Positions 5,957-14,812 are shown, numbered from the stretch's first letter. The stretch: 64,000 nt of DNA from Paenibacillus hunanensis (GCF_014645615.1 NZ_BMMB01000002.1:372001-436000); one strand, 5' to 3'. Translations and numbers: made by a program. The notes: generated by a model from the letters alone, not told the origin.

Positions 5957-7252
5957 TTACTCGGCCATGCCCAGTACAGCAGGGGTCATATCCTTCGCTG
6001 GTGGCATTGCCCGAGTATGCTTATTCAGCAGCCAGTAAGCGGAATTCACAATGACGATCACGCCACAGGAGATGATGAGTACACCATTTCCTGCCCACGC
6101 TCCAAGCGCACCACCTAGAATCGCTCCAACCGGGGCAATTGCTGCGGATAATCCGAGTACAGCTGCCATCACACGACCGATTAATTGCGGTGGAACGACC
6201 GACTGAATCATGACCTGCGATAACACGTTGATCATGCCTGCTGGAATCCAGCCGATGGCGAACAGTGCAATCGCCATCCATGCGGCAGGCACCACACCGG
6301 TCAGCATCCAGCATACGCCGCAGATGAAGATGAGCAGGCAGTAGAGTAAGCCCATTTTGAAGCGGTGAAGCTTGAGTAACGAAGCGGCATACGAGCCAGT
6401 GATAATGCCTACACCCGCAGCAGCCATGAAGAATCCGTAATATTGCGCGCCACCCCAGCTCTCTGCAAAGGCGGGTAGTACAGCATAGATCGAGATTCCT
6501 GCCAGATTGACGAAGATGATACCGAGCAGCATCCGTGTGAAGATTGGTTTTTTCAGTACATCCAATCCCTCGCGTAGATCGCTGTTATACTGACGAATGA
6601 CACTTTTTAAGGTTGGGCGCTTAACCTGCTCCGGTGTCGCCTCTGTCGCTTGTGCTCTGGCAGCATCTTGCTCCTGCTTTGCTTGTGGCAACCGTAGCAA
6701 GGTGAACAACAGCGCCGTGAGTACGAAGGTCATACTGTTCAGATAGAAGACCGATACTGCGCCAACCATGGCGATTACAATCCCTGCCAGTGAATTAAAT
6801 GCTGCGTCACTTCCTTGATACGCGATGGCGAATAATGAATTGCCTCGTGTCAGCTGCTCCTTCGGTAGTACCTTCGGCAGCAAGCTTAGCTGCGTCGGAT
6901 AGATGAATTGATTGAGCAGTGAGATGATTGGCATCAGCACCAGCACGATGGTGATCGTCAGCATCCCGTACGCATATAATGTTGGAATGATCAGTAGCAG
7001 TACAGACTGCGTAATCTGCGTGAAGATCATGAGCCGTTTAGCTGGGAAGCGATCGATCAGCGGCCCCATTACAATCTGAGCCAGCGCTGGGAGTGAAGTT
7101 AAGAATAACGCCAGTCCCGTGTATAGCGTCGAGCCTCCCAGCTGATAGACCATCCACATTGCGGCAATGGCGTAGAAGCTATCACCCATATTCGCTAGAA
7201 AACGTCCACTTAACAGCAGTGTGAAATTCCAGTTACGTAATATTGAACTCAT
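5957..7252 (-). CDS. MFS efflux transporter
   Basis: The 431-residue membrane protein has about 12 hydrophobic segments and a typical major-facilitator layout: GRFLANMGDSFYAIAAMWMVYQLGG in TM1, the loop-2/3 motif GPLIDRFPAKRLM, and a long cytoplasmic loop at about 195-225. The layout resembles the EntS/MFS_3 drug or siderophore exporters. The substrate cannot be read from sequence. GAAAGGAGAAAG precedes the ATG. The ArsR-type gene upstream on the same strand shares its operator motif and probably controls it. Confidence 0.85.
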   Translation of the reverse strand: MSSILRNWNFTLLLSGRFLANMGDSFYAIAAMWMVYQLGGSTLYTGLALFLTSLPALAQIVMGPLIDRFPAKRLMIFTQITQSVLLLIIPTLYAYGMLTITIVLVLMPIISLLNQFIYPTQLSLLPKVLPKEQLTRGNSLFAIAYQGSDAAFNSLAGIVIAMVGAVSVFYLNSMTFVLTALLFTLLRLPQAKQEQDAARAQATEATPEQVKRPTLKSVIRQYNSDLREGLDVLKKPIFTRMLLGIIFVNLAGISIYAVLPAFAESWGGAQYYGFFMAAAGVGIITGSYAASLLKLHRFKMGLLYCLLIFICGVCWMLTGVVPAAWMAIALFAIGWIPAGMINVLSQVMIQSVVPPQLIGRVMAAVLGLSAAIAPVGAILGGALGAWAGNGVLIISCGVIVIVNSAYWLLNKHTRAMPPAKDMTPAVLGMAE

Positions 7253-7285
7253 GTGACTTTCTCCTTTCGTGTTCTTTTAATTATT

Positions 7286-7305
7286 CGGTCATATTTTTTT
7301 GACCG
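7286..7305 (-). promoter_or_regulatory. Putative operator before the MFS gene (CGGTCA-N8-TGACCG)
   Basis: A perfect 6-bp inverted repeat with an 8-nt A/T spacer lies 34 bp upstream of the MFS start. The same architecture precedes the regulator gene at 7908-7927, so this is a likely binding site for that regulator. Confidence 0.6.
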
Positions 7306-7409
7306 TTTCGGTAAAATAAAAACCTACCCTTTTTACAAGTAATAGGTTCCTATCCAGCGAAGGAAATCGATACGCCAGCCTATAGTAAGCTGCCTGTATC
7401 CTTCGCCTG

Positions 7410-7886
7410 TTAATCTGCCGCTTTTACCGTGCTACGCTCTGCCCACTGAATCTTCACTTCGTAGCTTGCCTTGTCACCATCGGCACCCTGTCCATTCAGC
7501 TCCTCGTAGAGACGATCGATGCCTTCCAGAAAACGCTGGAGCGATTCGGCATTGCCTTCGAAATGATAGTCCTTTTTCGTTAGCTGCGGTGCACCGCTAA
7601 AGCTTAGTAAATCTTCACTTGGAATGATCGCCTTGGCGATCGGGCTATAGAACTTTTGCAAAATCCCATTTTTCTCTTCCCGGCGGACGACTTCGATAAT
7701 TCCGTTCTTCTCCAGCTCCTGTAGATGATAATGGATTTTGGAACGGGATAGATCCATCTTTTCGGCAAGCTGTTGTCCGGTCATAGGCTCTCTGCCCAGA
7801 TGATACAGCAGCTGAACACGAAACGGATCACTTACGGCACGAAGCTGGTTTAACTCATCAATAATCAGAACATCTTTCATTTGCAA
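7410..7886 (-). CDS. ArsR-family winged-helix regulator
   Basis: The 158-residue protein has an N-terminal winged helix (residues 8-75): LNQLRAVSDPFRVQLLYHLGREPMTGQQLAEKM, recognition helix DLSRSKIHYHLQELEKNGII, and wing EVVRREEKNGILQKFYSPIA. No metal-binding cysteines are visible, so it is probably a ligand-sensing or constitutive repressor. It lies just upstream of the MFS gene in the same direction. It has its own copy of the CGGTCA palindrome, which suggests autoregulation plus control of the transporter. Confidence 0.85.
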   Translation of the reverse strand: MQMKDVLIIDELNQLRAVSDPFRVQLLYHLGREPMTGQQLAEKMDLSRSKIHYHLQELEKNGIIEVVRREEKNGILQKFYSPIAKAIIPSEDLLSFSGAPQLTKKDYHFEGNAESLQRFLEGIDRLYEELNGQGADGDKASYEVKIQWAERSTVKAAD

Positions 7887-7907
7887 CTCACTCCTACTTT
7901 TTCAAAA

Positions 7908-7927
7908 CCGTCAGTTTTGTTTGACCG
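7908..7927 (-). promoter_or_regulatory. Putative autoregulatory operator (CGGTCA-N8-TGACGG)
   Basis: This site has the same 6-8-6 layout as the MFS site, with one mismatch in the second half-site. It lies 22 bp upstream of the regulator start. Confidence 0.55.
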
Positions 7928-8206
7928 TGTTGTTTGATTGTATTGTATGATGCCGGGGATGGGATTGTCAACGGTTTTTTGGAAGTTTTTTCAAATGAAT
8001 ATTGTATATTTCTATGCCTGAAATTGCGCTTCTACTTAATGCGTAGAAATTAGTCACCCATCAGCGTACTTATTTTGTACATCCATCCCTTATTCTCGTG
8101 CTATGTTCGCTATACTTGCGCCATGTTCTCGCCTGTATACGCCTGCTATAATCACCGTATAACTAGCGAAGATCATCGTTGATCGACTACGAAGGAGGAT
8201 TCCGTG

Positions 8207-9154
8207 ATGTCTGATGTGAAAATAGTGTTACCACCAGTTGCCGATCTATCTGGCTATACGGAGGGCTTTACTATCGTCTCTGCGCAATGGGGACATGATG
8301 GTCTGGCGTATGTGTTGCTTATGAACAAAGTGCCTGCACGAAAACAAGGCATGTTCGTCCAAACGGCGCTTGAACAACAATATACGTATAAAGTGCTGGT
8401 GGCATCGGAGGATTATATTGAGGAGATTGTCATTCCAGAGCAGCAATACTTTTATCATTATGTACAGCCGCTGCATGATGATCTGCTACTGGTCGGTGCG
8501 CGAGCTGCATATCATGGACGAGAACAATATGATCGTAATGCCCGTGTGTGGAGTCGCGAGGGTATGGCGATTCGTGATTTTCTGCTGGGAGATGGTATCC
8601 AGAATGTACAGGTGAGCCGAAAAGGAACGATCTGGGTCAGTTATTTTGATGAGGGGGTATATGGGAATTATGGCTGGTCTGATCCGATTGGTGCCAGCGG
8701 CTTGATCGCCTGGGATGCGGAGGGGAATATTCGCTATAAAAACACGGCTGCCCTGATCGATGACTGCTATGCGCTTAATGTCGTCAACGAGCAGGAGATA
8801 TGGTTTTATTATTATTCTGATTTTCAGCTTGGACATATTACGAATGGCGTGCATACTGAATCATCACAGGTAGCCTTCATCCATCCGGGTGTATCTGGCT
8901 CCAGTGGCTTCTGTACAGACGGTGAACATTTCTTATTCGAGGCGGGCTATGATAAGCATGGAACATCCTTTCAATTTAAAACACTGGATACACCTGGACA
9001 GCTGAGTGCAGGCAGAGTGATCGAGTTCGTAAACGAAGAGCATAGCTCGCTTCAGTATGTACGACAGGATTGCAGAAAGGATCGTCTTCTACTATGCACC
9101 GAGCAGGCATTATATGCGGTAACGCTAGAAGAGGTTCAAGCAGCGCTGAAATAA
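8207..9154 (+). CDS. Hypothetical cytoplasmic protein, beta-propeller-like
   Basis: The 315-residue protein has no signal peptide. It shows repeated strand-rich blocks of the form (V/I)xxxGTIWVSYFDEGVYGNYGW, GLIAWDAEGNIRYKN and LVNEQEIWFYYYSDF, as in small beta-propeller proteins of unknown role. The segment IQNVQVSRKGTIWVSYFDEGV recalls hypothetical proteins of actinomycetes and Paenibacillus. The ATG at 8207 is preferred to the GTG at 8204, because GAAGGAGG lies 8 nt before it. No partner gene is apparent. Confidence 0.6.
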   Translation: MSDVKIVLPPVADLSGYTEGFTIVSAQWGHDGLAYVLLMNKVPARKQGMFVQTALEQQYTYKVLVASEDYIEEIVIPEQQYFYHYVQPLHDDLLLVGARAAYHGREQYDRNARVWSREGMAIRDFLLGDGIQNVQVSRKGTIWVSYFDEGVYGNYGWSDPIGASGLIAWDAEGNIRYKNTAALIDDCYALNVVNEQEIWFYYYSDFQLGHITNGVHTESSQVAFIHPGVSGSSGFCTDGEHFLFEAGYDKHGTSFQFKTLDTPGQLSAGRVIEFVNEEHSSLQYVRQDCRKDRLLLCTEQALYAVTLEEVQAALK

Positions 9155-9497
9155 ACCACATTGTACCTATGTGTCCAGGGCTTGTAGAAGTCTCGTAGAT
9201 CGATAAAGCAAGTCCTGCCTGATGATCCGGTCATATCATGTAGTCACATCCGCTAACACGGTTCTTTATCCTACTAGAACAATTCGTATGCTCCTGCTAG
9301 CCTTCTGCCAGAATGGTTGCTTTACGTAATACAATACAGCTACAATAGGCTGGATGAGGGATGTAGCATCTGCTTGAAAAGGAATATCCTGATCCTCCAG
9401 CTGCCAACGAACCATCCATATTCATACCCGCTAGCCATTTCACCCCTCATCATCCGCTGAGCACCATCTACCTCCAATAGAAAAGGAGCTTAAAACC
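9155..9497. other. Intergenic stretch without a recognisable feature
   Basis: These 343 bp between two rightward genes contain no supported ORF, hairpin terminator or repeat. They probably hold the promoter of the next gene. Confidence 0.5.
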
Positions 9498-10502
9498 ATG
9501 AGTAATGAGCAGTATAATCGCCCTGTTTGGAATACGCTGGATCAGCAGCAACGCCGAAGTTTGCTGGAGCAATTGAAGCCTCAGCTACCCGAAGGCTTCG
9601 AGCTGGATCGAATGGAAACCTTCAGCCGATATGGAGCGACAACAGAGACCGGTGTATTTACATATAAGGGCAGTGAATTTGTATTTGTGCCGGGTGATAC
9701 GGTAACACTCGGACTCCAGCAATGGCCAGATGCAGAGGATGAAGCAACCTGGACAGAGCTCCGGTCTATACTCACTGATATTGGACTCCCCCCAGAAAGT
9801 GCAGATTCGTTAATGAATAACCAGCTCTCTCCAGTACGTGAAGCTATCATTCGCCCGTTACTCGCCGAGCGTAAGGTGCATTCTGTAAGCTGGGAAGAAA
9901 CATCGCTGGACGATCTGGATCCCGAAGAAGATCAGGACATCTTCGAACAAATCGAAATTTTCAAGCAAGCTCCGTATAATTCTTACGAGCTGGATCAATC
10001 CTATCGACTTGAGCGTGATGGCGATAATATCCGCGTCTGGTTATTTTATACGACGGAGGATGCAGCCGAATGGGCAGAGATCGAACTGGATTCACCCTTT
10101 CAGGTGCCCACAGAGGATGAATGGGAGTATCTAAATGGCGGTGGCACCCGCACGATGTTCCCATGGGGCAATCAATGGGACTACACGCTGAAGCTTCGCT
10201 ATTTTGAAAAGGATCAAGCAGCTACTTCTTCACCTGACATCGAACGTCCATACGATCTAGAGCTAGCTAATGGCTTCGGTCTGTACTTCCTCGGCGATCC
10301 TTACCAGGTCGAGCTTACGTTATCACCTGACGGACAGACTATCGACAAAGGCGGCGATGGCGGTATGTCGCTATGCGGTGGTGGTGGCATGCTACTCGGC
10401 TATCTCCCGGTCGGCATTTATTACCGCTCGGCGTATCAAGATGAGCTGGATTGGACCGATCGTATTGGAAATATGCACTATCGTCGTGTTATTCGGCTTT
10501 GA
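9498..10502 (+). CDS. Formylglycine-generating-enzyme-like (SUMF1) domain protein
   Basis: The 334-residue protein ends in a SUMF1-like fold. VPTEDEWEYLNGGGTRTMFPWGNQWD (about 211-236) matches the family's LPTEAEWEYAARGG...YPWGN motif, and GGDGGMSLCGGGG...YYRSAYQDE...YRRVIRL fits the GGSW...RSAxR...GFRVVR end. The first 150 residues are acidic and not recognised. The canonical catalytic cysteine pair is not clearly conserved, since only one nearby Cys is seen, so a binding rather than catalytic role is possible. AAAAGGAGC precedes the ATG. Confidence 0.6.
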   Translation: MSNEQYNRPVWNTLDQQQRRSLLEQLKPQLPEGFELDRMETFSRYGATTETGVFTYKGSEFVFVPGDTVTLGLQQWPDAEDEATWTELRSILTDIGLPPESADSLMNNQLSPVREAIIRPLLAERKVHSVSWEETSLDDLDPEEDQDIFEQIEIFKQAPYNSYELDQSYRLERDGDNIRVWLFYTTEDAAEWAEIELDSPFQVPTEDEWEYLNGGGTRTMFPWGNQWDYTLKLRYFEKDQAATSSPDIERPYDLELANGFGLYFLGDPYQVELTLSPDGQTIDKGGDGGMSLCGGGGMLLGYLPVGIYYRSAYQDELDWTDRIGNMHYRRVIRL

Positions 10503-10517
10503 ATGGATATCCACTCC

Positions 10518-10701
10518 GGGAAGGAATAAGGGGACGGACTCGGGTGGAGCCGCGGGAATCTACTGGATTAGGAATTACATGTAGATTCCCGCTCCTCCAA
10601 AGCGGTAAGATATTTTGCTTCGCAAAAATCACTTTTTCATCGAACCCCGTGTTAGAAAATCGCTAACACTATAAGTCGTCCTTTCCCCTTATTTCCTTCC
10701 C
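10518..10701. repeat. Dispersed hairpin-rich repeat, copy 1 (full length)
   Basis: The outer arms GGGAAGGAATAAGGGG and CCCCTTATTTCCTTCCC form terminal inverted repeats. Inside are a GCGGGAATCTAC / GTAGATTCCCGC stem, a TTTTGC-TTC-GCAAAA hairpin and a GTGTTAG-N7-CTAACAC hairpin. The size and lack of ORFs fit a MITE or a structured RNA element. Related copies lie at 30232-30412 and 58180-58289. Confidence 0.8.
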
Positions 10702-10860
10702 TCCGTTCCGTGCATTCTGCAACAAGAATAAAAGTGCATCGTAGCATGGGAGTTGGCAGTGGGTTCAAGGACAAGGACAAACAAATGATATACTCAACTG
10801 ATTTAAGATTTAAAGGTTTACATATCTACGTTCGTACAAATCCATACGCACAGAACGGAA

Positions 10861-10965
10861 GGTAGAGAACAATACCAAAAGACCGACCTTTAAGCCGGGA
10901 TACGCCTGCTTTATTACAATCAAAGTATCCCGGCTTAACCGGAGGTCGTTGGTATCTTCTCTACC
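10861..10965. repeat. Large imperfect palindrome
   Basis: The arms GGTAGAGAA..ATACCAA..GACCT..TAAGCCGGGATAC and their complement flank a 21-nt A/T-rich loop. The inner 13 bp (TAAGCCGGGATAC) pair perfectly. It is non-coding and differs in sequence from the nearby dispersed repeat. It could be a second MITE-like element, or a large hairpin between convergent transcripts. Confidence 0.7.
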
Positions 10966-11001
10966 TGGAGTGGTTGCTGCAAAACGCCAACACGCCAACA
11001 T

Positions 11002-11038
11002 AAAAAATCCCGCTCACCTCAACAGTGAACGGGATTTT
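11002..11038 (-). terminator. Intrinsic terminator of the MATE gene
   Basis: The stem AAATCCCG(T/C)TCAC / GGTGAGCGGGATTT is followed by a T-tract on the minus strand, 29 bp after the MATE stop codon. Confidence 0.8.
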
Positions 11039-11066
11039 GCATATCTAGCTTATATTCAGTTTACGA

Positions 11067-12479
11067 TCATACCGGAGCCGCAACAGGCAGCTGTTCAGCT
11101 GGTTCAGGCTCATCGTGCTGGACAAGTGCGTGTTTTTCCCATGCTCTGCTTTTCCAGCGGAAGTACATGATCACGGCGCGTGTCCATTCATCGGCGGCAA
11201 TCGCCAGCCAGATGCCAGCTAGACCCAGATTCATTTTGAAAACGAACAGGTAGCCGAGCGGCAAGCTCATGCACACCATTGAGATCAAGCCCATATAGAC
11301 CGGGAATTTGGCATCACCCGAGGCACGGAGCGAGTTGATAATTACAATATTACAGGTTCGTCCCGTTTCCAGCAGGAAGCTCAGCAGGATCACCTGTGAA
11401 GCCATGCGGATAATTTCTGGATTGCTTGTGAACATGCCGATCAGTGGCTCGCGCAGCAGGATGATGATCACGTCCATGACCAGCGTTGCTGCCATCGCCC
11501 ATTTTACACTTTTCCATACGCGGTGGTACGCTTCTTCCTTGCGCTTTGCACCAACGAGGCGACCGACGATGATCGCTGTTCCCATACCAATTGCGATACT
11601 GAACAGATAGATAAAGGTCGAGATATTGTTCGCATACTGGCGGGAAGCCATCGCTTCGCTACCCAGATAGGTAACGTAAAAGACGAATACGAGCTGACAC
11701 AGCTGATACGTAATTTGCTCAACAGCAGATGGAACACCGATTTTCAGAATTTTCATAATATACTCTTTGGACATTCTGAAGTAATCGGCAACCATGATCC
11801 GTACTTCCATTACACGATACATGAGCCAGAAGAAGATCAGCATACATACAAGGCGGCTGATGATCGTCGAGATCGCTGCACCCTGTACGCCCATTTGAGG
11901 CAAGCCCCAGTGACCGAAGATGAGCAGATAGTTTAGACCGATATGCAGTACGTTCATAAATACCGATACAAACATCGTTTCTTTCGTAAAACCATACGTA
12001 CGAATAACAGCAGCTAAAATATTAATCAGTGCCTGTAAGAAAATCGCACCACCGACGATCGCGATATAGCTCTCTGCCAGTGCTAGAATATCGCCTTGCA
12101 AGTGCATAGCTTCCATAATATGTCCACCAAACAGCAGGAAGGTTCCACTCAGGAGCACACCCACAGATAGGTTCAGCGTAATCGCCAGTGCCGTAATCCG
12201 GCTTGCCTCCAGCAGCTTGCGTGAGCCAATATATTGGGCTACAACGATTGCCGCCCCGTTGCCGATTACCTCCAGAATCAGTATAGCGATGGAAATAACC
12301 TGGTTGGATGTACCAACCGCCGCAACCGCGTTGTCAGACACGTCACTCAGCATCAGGGTATCGACGATTCCCATTAACATAAACAGGAATACTTCGAGGA
12401 AAATCGGCCAGGTTAATTTAAATAGATTAAATTGTGTTTCAACAGGGGCTTTACCTTGTGCAGGGTTCATAGCGCTCAT
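11067..12479 (-). CDS. MATE-family efflux transporter
   Basis: The 470-residue protein has about 12 membrane segments in two MatE halves. Residues 22-45 give WPIFLEVFLFMLMGIVDTLMLSDVSD. Family motifs include AAVGTSNQVI and, in the second half, GVPSAVEQITYQLCQLVFVFY and GMGTAIIVGRLVGAKR. It is expected to export cationic drugs or metabolites using a Na+ or H+ gradient. GGAAGGTGA precedes the ATG. A leader hairpin with a U-tract lies upstream and may control expression. Confidence 0.88.
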   Translation of the reverse strand: MSAMNPAQGKAPVETQFNLFKLTWPIFLEVFLFMLMGIVDTLMLSDVSDNAVAAVGTSNQVISIAILILEVIGNGAAIVVAQYIGSRKLLEASRITALAITLNLSVGVLLSGTFLLFGGHIMEAMHLQGDILALAESYIAIVGGAIFLQALINILAAVIRTYGFTKETMFVSVFMNVLHIGLNYLLIFGHWGLPQMGVQGAAISTIISRLVCMLIFFWLMYRVMEVRIMVADYFRMSKEYIMKILKIGVPSAVEQITYQLCQLVFVFYVTYLGSEAMASRQYANNISTFIYLFSIAIGMGTAIIVGRLVGAKRKEEAYHRVWKSVKWAMAATLVMDVIIILLREPLIGMFTSNPEIIRMASQVILLSFLLETGRTCNIVIINSLRASGDAKFPVYMGLISMVCMSLPLGYLFVFKMNLGLAGIWLAIAADEWTRAVIMYFRWKSRAWEKHALVQHDEPEPAEQLPVAAPV

Positions 12480-12541
12480 GATGTCACCTTCCTTTTGTTT
12501 GTTTCTTTTTTACTACAATCCGTTATGGCAGTCTTGGCTGC

Positions 12542-12579
12542 AAAAAACCTCCAGGCAAATCATTCATTTGCGTGAAGGT
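12542..12579 (-). promoter_or_regulatory. Possible transcription attenuator in the MATE leader
   Basis: On the minus strand a CCTTCACGCAAAT / ATTTGCCTGGAGG hairpin is followed directly by TTTTTT, 62 bp before the MATE start codon. A terminator inside a leader implies conditional read-through. I could not match the upstream sequence to a known riboswitch class. Confidence 0.5.
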
Positions 12580-12789
12580 CACATGGCATTTCCGACGGGC
12601 ATCTCTTAAAACTCTACGTATCTTAGCACATCCATTTTCCAATTGCACTACCTAAACTGAAAATTTCTGAAAGAATTTCAAATTTTCCGATTCAAACGTT
12701 TTACAGACGGGTATTATGCTGCTTTTGCAGAAAGAATGCGGTACGAAATATGGGTTTCCCACACGTTTACACAAGCAAACAACATAGCA

Positions 12790-12836
12790 AAAAAGGCATT
12801 CCGCTCTTCGATGTCGTGAAGAGCGGAATGCCTTTT
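12790..12836. terminator. Strong bidirectional hairpin terminator
   Basis: The stem AAAAGGCATTCCGCTCTTC / GAAGAGCGGAATGCCTTTT has 19 bp and an 8-nt loop, with A and T tracts on both sides. It lies about 220 bp past the stalk-domain gene and upstream of the MATE leader, so it insulates the two. Confidence 0.8.
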
Positions 12837-13055
12837 ATATCAAGGATTCAGGCGATAAAATGGTAATATACACCAGTCATCATTTCTACACCCGATGGAC
12901 TTACAGGATATCATAACTACTTACATTTTCCATAATATTTCAATTTGAAAATCATTGTGAAAAAAGTCTCGTGATTTTGAAAATCATTGCTCGCTTAATC
13001 GCTTACAATGGTCTTCAGCTAAGAACCTATTTTCATAAATTGATTGACCTATGCC

Positions 13056-13952
13056 TTATTGCTCAGCCAGAATCACCGATACGCTATTATAGCCTGGACG
13101 CAGTGACATGGGGTTCCCCTGAATCGATACACCGAACGCATCATTCACGATTCCGACGATGCTAATGCCCGAGCTAGCGACACGCTTGGCGCCAAATTCC
13201 ATATTGTAGCCAGTGTAGTAATCAACATAGGCATTTCCGACCGTCTGTAGATCGGCTTGCGTACGGTACACGAGTGAGAGCTGCTTCTTACCACCTGCGA
13301 CCTGCTCAACCAGACTTACACGCTCGGCATCTGCTGGAAATGGAAAGTCCGCTGACAGGTACGAGCTCTGAATAATCCCTGTCGTCATCGATACGTTGTA
13401 CACTGGCGGAGCAGGCTCGGTTAAGGTGTCGATCGGTCCCGGAGTTGGTGTGATAGGAGCGCTCTGCCCCTGTGCTGCATCACTTGTATTCGGGTTTGTC
13501 GCGGCTGGAGCGGTTGTCGTTGTGGCATCCTTCGTAGCCGCAGAGCTGGCGTTGCTGCTTGTGCCGGTTGCTGTTGAAGGGGCTACGGCTGTATTGGCCG
13601 CTGCATTTTTATTCGTTGTATCCTGAGTTGTGGCGGTTGCAGCAGGTGAAGCGGCAGCACCAGACTTACCGATCAGCACCTTATTGTTCACCGCATCATA
13701 CAGCACCGATGTATTCATCGTTTCCCCAATCGCACGAATCGGCAAATACGTACTACCCTGATACGTAATAGGTGTGAGCGGCTGCCCGTCTACATTAACG
13801 GGTGTATAGGTTTGTCCATTTAATTCGATACTAATGCCATGATTTTTGAAAGCCTCGATCTTCTCCAGCTTTACACCAGCATATACGCCAGTGGAGCCAG
13901 CGAGCATCATACCTGCTAGCATCATGGGAAACAGCCATTTTGTCTTTTTCAT
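13056..13952 (-). CDS. Secreted stalk-domain protein with low-complexity linker
   Basis: The 298-residue protein starts with a signal peptide (KKTKWLFPMMLAGMMLAGSTGVYA). A stalk (copper amine oxidase N-like) domain covers about 28-95, with ISIELNGQTYTPVNVDGQPL and GSTYLPIRAIGETMNTSVLYDA. An Ala/Thr/Ser/Asn-rich linker spans about 98-185. A C-terminal domain at about 190-298 is not recognised. AGGAGGACC precedes the ATG. The plan suggests a wall-associated anchor with an exposed domain. Confidence 0.75.
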   Translation of the reverse strand: MKKTKWLFPMMLAGMMLAGSTGVYAGVKLEKIEAFKNHGISIELNGQTYTPVNVDGQPLTPITYQGSTYLPIRAIGETMNTSVLYDAVNNKVLIGKSGAAASPAATATTQDTTNKNAAANTAVAPSTATGTSSNASSAATKDATTTTAPAATNPNTSDAAQGQSAPITPTPGPIDTLTEPAPPVYNVSMTTGIIQSSYLSADFPFPADAERVSLVEQVAGGKKQLSLVYRTQADLQTVGNAYVDYYTGYNMEFGAKRVASSGISIVGIVNDAFGVSIQGNPMSLRPGYNSVSVILAEQ

Positions 13953-14102
13953 ATGTGGTCCTCCTGTTCGCCAGATGATTTGCCGTTAGCGCAGGGATAA
14001 GAGTGTGTACCCGGCAATTCATTTTGTTATTAATATCGGCGAAAGGAGCACGTCTCATTATATAGTACAAATGTAATATTTTAGATTATGATCTTAGCTT
14101 GC

Positions 14103-14345
14103 TTAATCTTCGCGTTCATGACGGTAACGCTCGGCTTCTTCGTGCATACGGCGTTCATAGCTATTCCGATGCAGCCATACATTGTTGTTCAGATTCGCTA
14201 CCTGCCCCATCGCAAATAACACTGCCAGAATGATAAAGATAAGGAAATACGCCTGCATAAAGTACCCCAGATAAAAGCAGGTCACGATCGCAGCTAGAAT
14301 CAGCAGTGTCGCTACCAGCAATACCCGGAGCATGATTTTCTTCAT
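14103..14345 (-). CDS. Small two-helix membrane protein
   Basis: The 80-residue protein has two predicted membrane helices (IMLRVLLVATLLILAAIVTCFYLG and AYFLIFIILAVLFAMGQVA), followed by a charged cytoplasmic tail rich in Arg/Glu/His (SYERRMHEEAERYRHERED). AGGAGA lies 8 nt before the ATG at 14345 and only 2 nt before the ATG at 14351, so the later start is favoured. The function is unknown. Confidence 0.6.
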   Translation of the reverse strand: MKKIMLRVLLVATLLILAAIVTCFYLGYFMQAYFLIFIILAVLFAMGQVANLNNNVWLHRNSYERRMHEEAERYRHERED

Positions 14346-14679
14346 ATTCATTCTCTCCTGTCTTCGGCTATTCTTCTTCATGCCATATAGCCGCAAAAGT
14401 CTGTCGGCTTCTGTCTTGCGAGCAGTTCTACCAAGCTATATTCGCTAAAGAATCGCCTATCGTGTCATTTTAACAAATTTCCACAAAATTTAGCATGACT
14501 TTTTGCGCGTGAGGAGTATAATGAAATACGCCTGTTCAGTCTAGCCGCCATGCAAGCTGCACAGCCGGTAAGTAAGGATATGTGCATATGCTTCCATCCT
14601 GCAAGCCGGTATGATGTTGCTTTCTGCTGTGCGGTCTGTTTTAATGTCTGCATACTATGGAGAAACTGAACAGATTGCG

Positions 14680-14707
14680 TTGATACAAGAAAAAGGGTGT
14701 ATATAAA
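14680..14707 (+). promoter_or_regulatory. Putative sigma-A promoter of kimA
   Basis: TTGATA and TATAAA are separated by 16 nt, about 105 bp before the kimA start. The short leader after it shows no recognisable c-di-AMP (ydaO-type) riboswitch. Confidence 0.45.
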
Positions 14708-14812
14708 TCGTAACGCATTTTATATGTATCCATGATGGCTTTGTACACGTATAATCATTATGTTATTTGTAACATCAATTATCAAATTTACACAACGAAG
14801 GGGTACAAAAAG

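Noticed and set aside
14397..14812. ydaO/c-di-AMP riboswitch before kimA
   Set aside because: I looked for the conserved GGGGA/GGGUGAAUC-type motifs and did not find them. The region has only weak GC-rich pairings.
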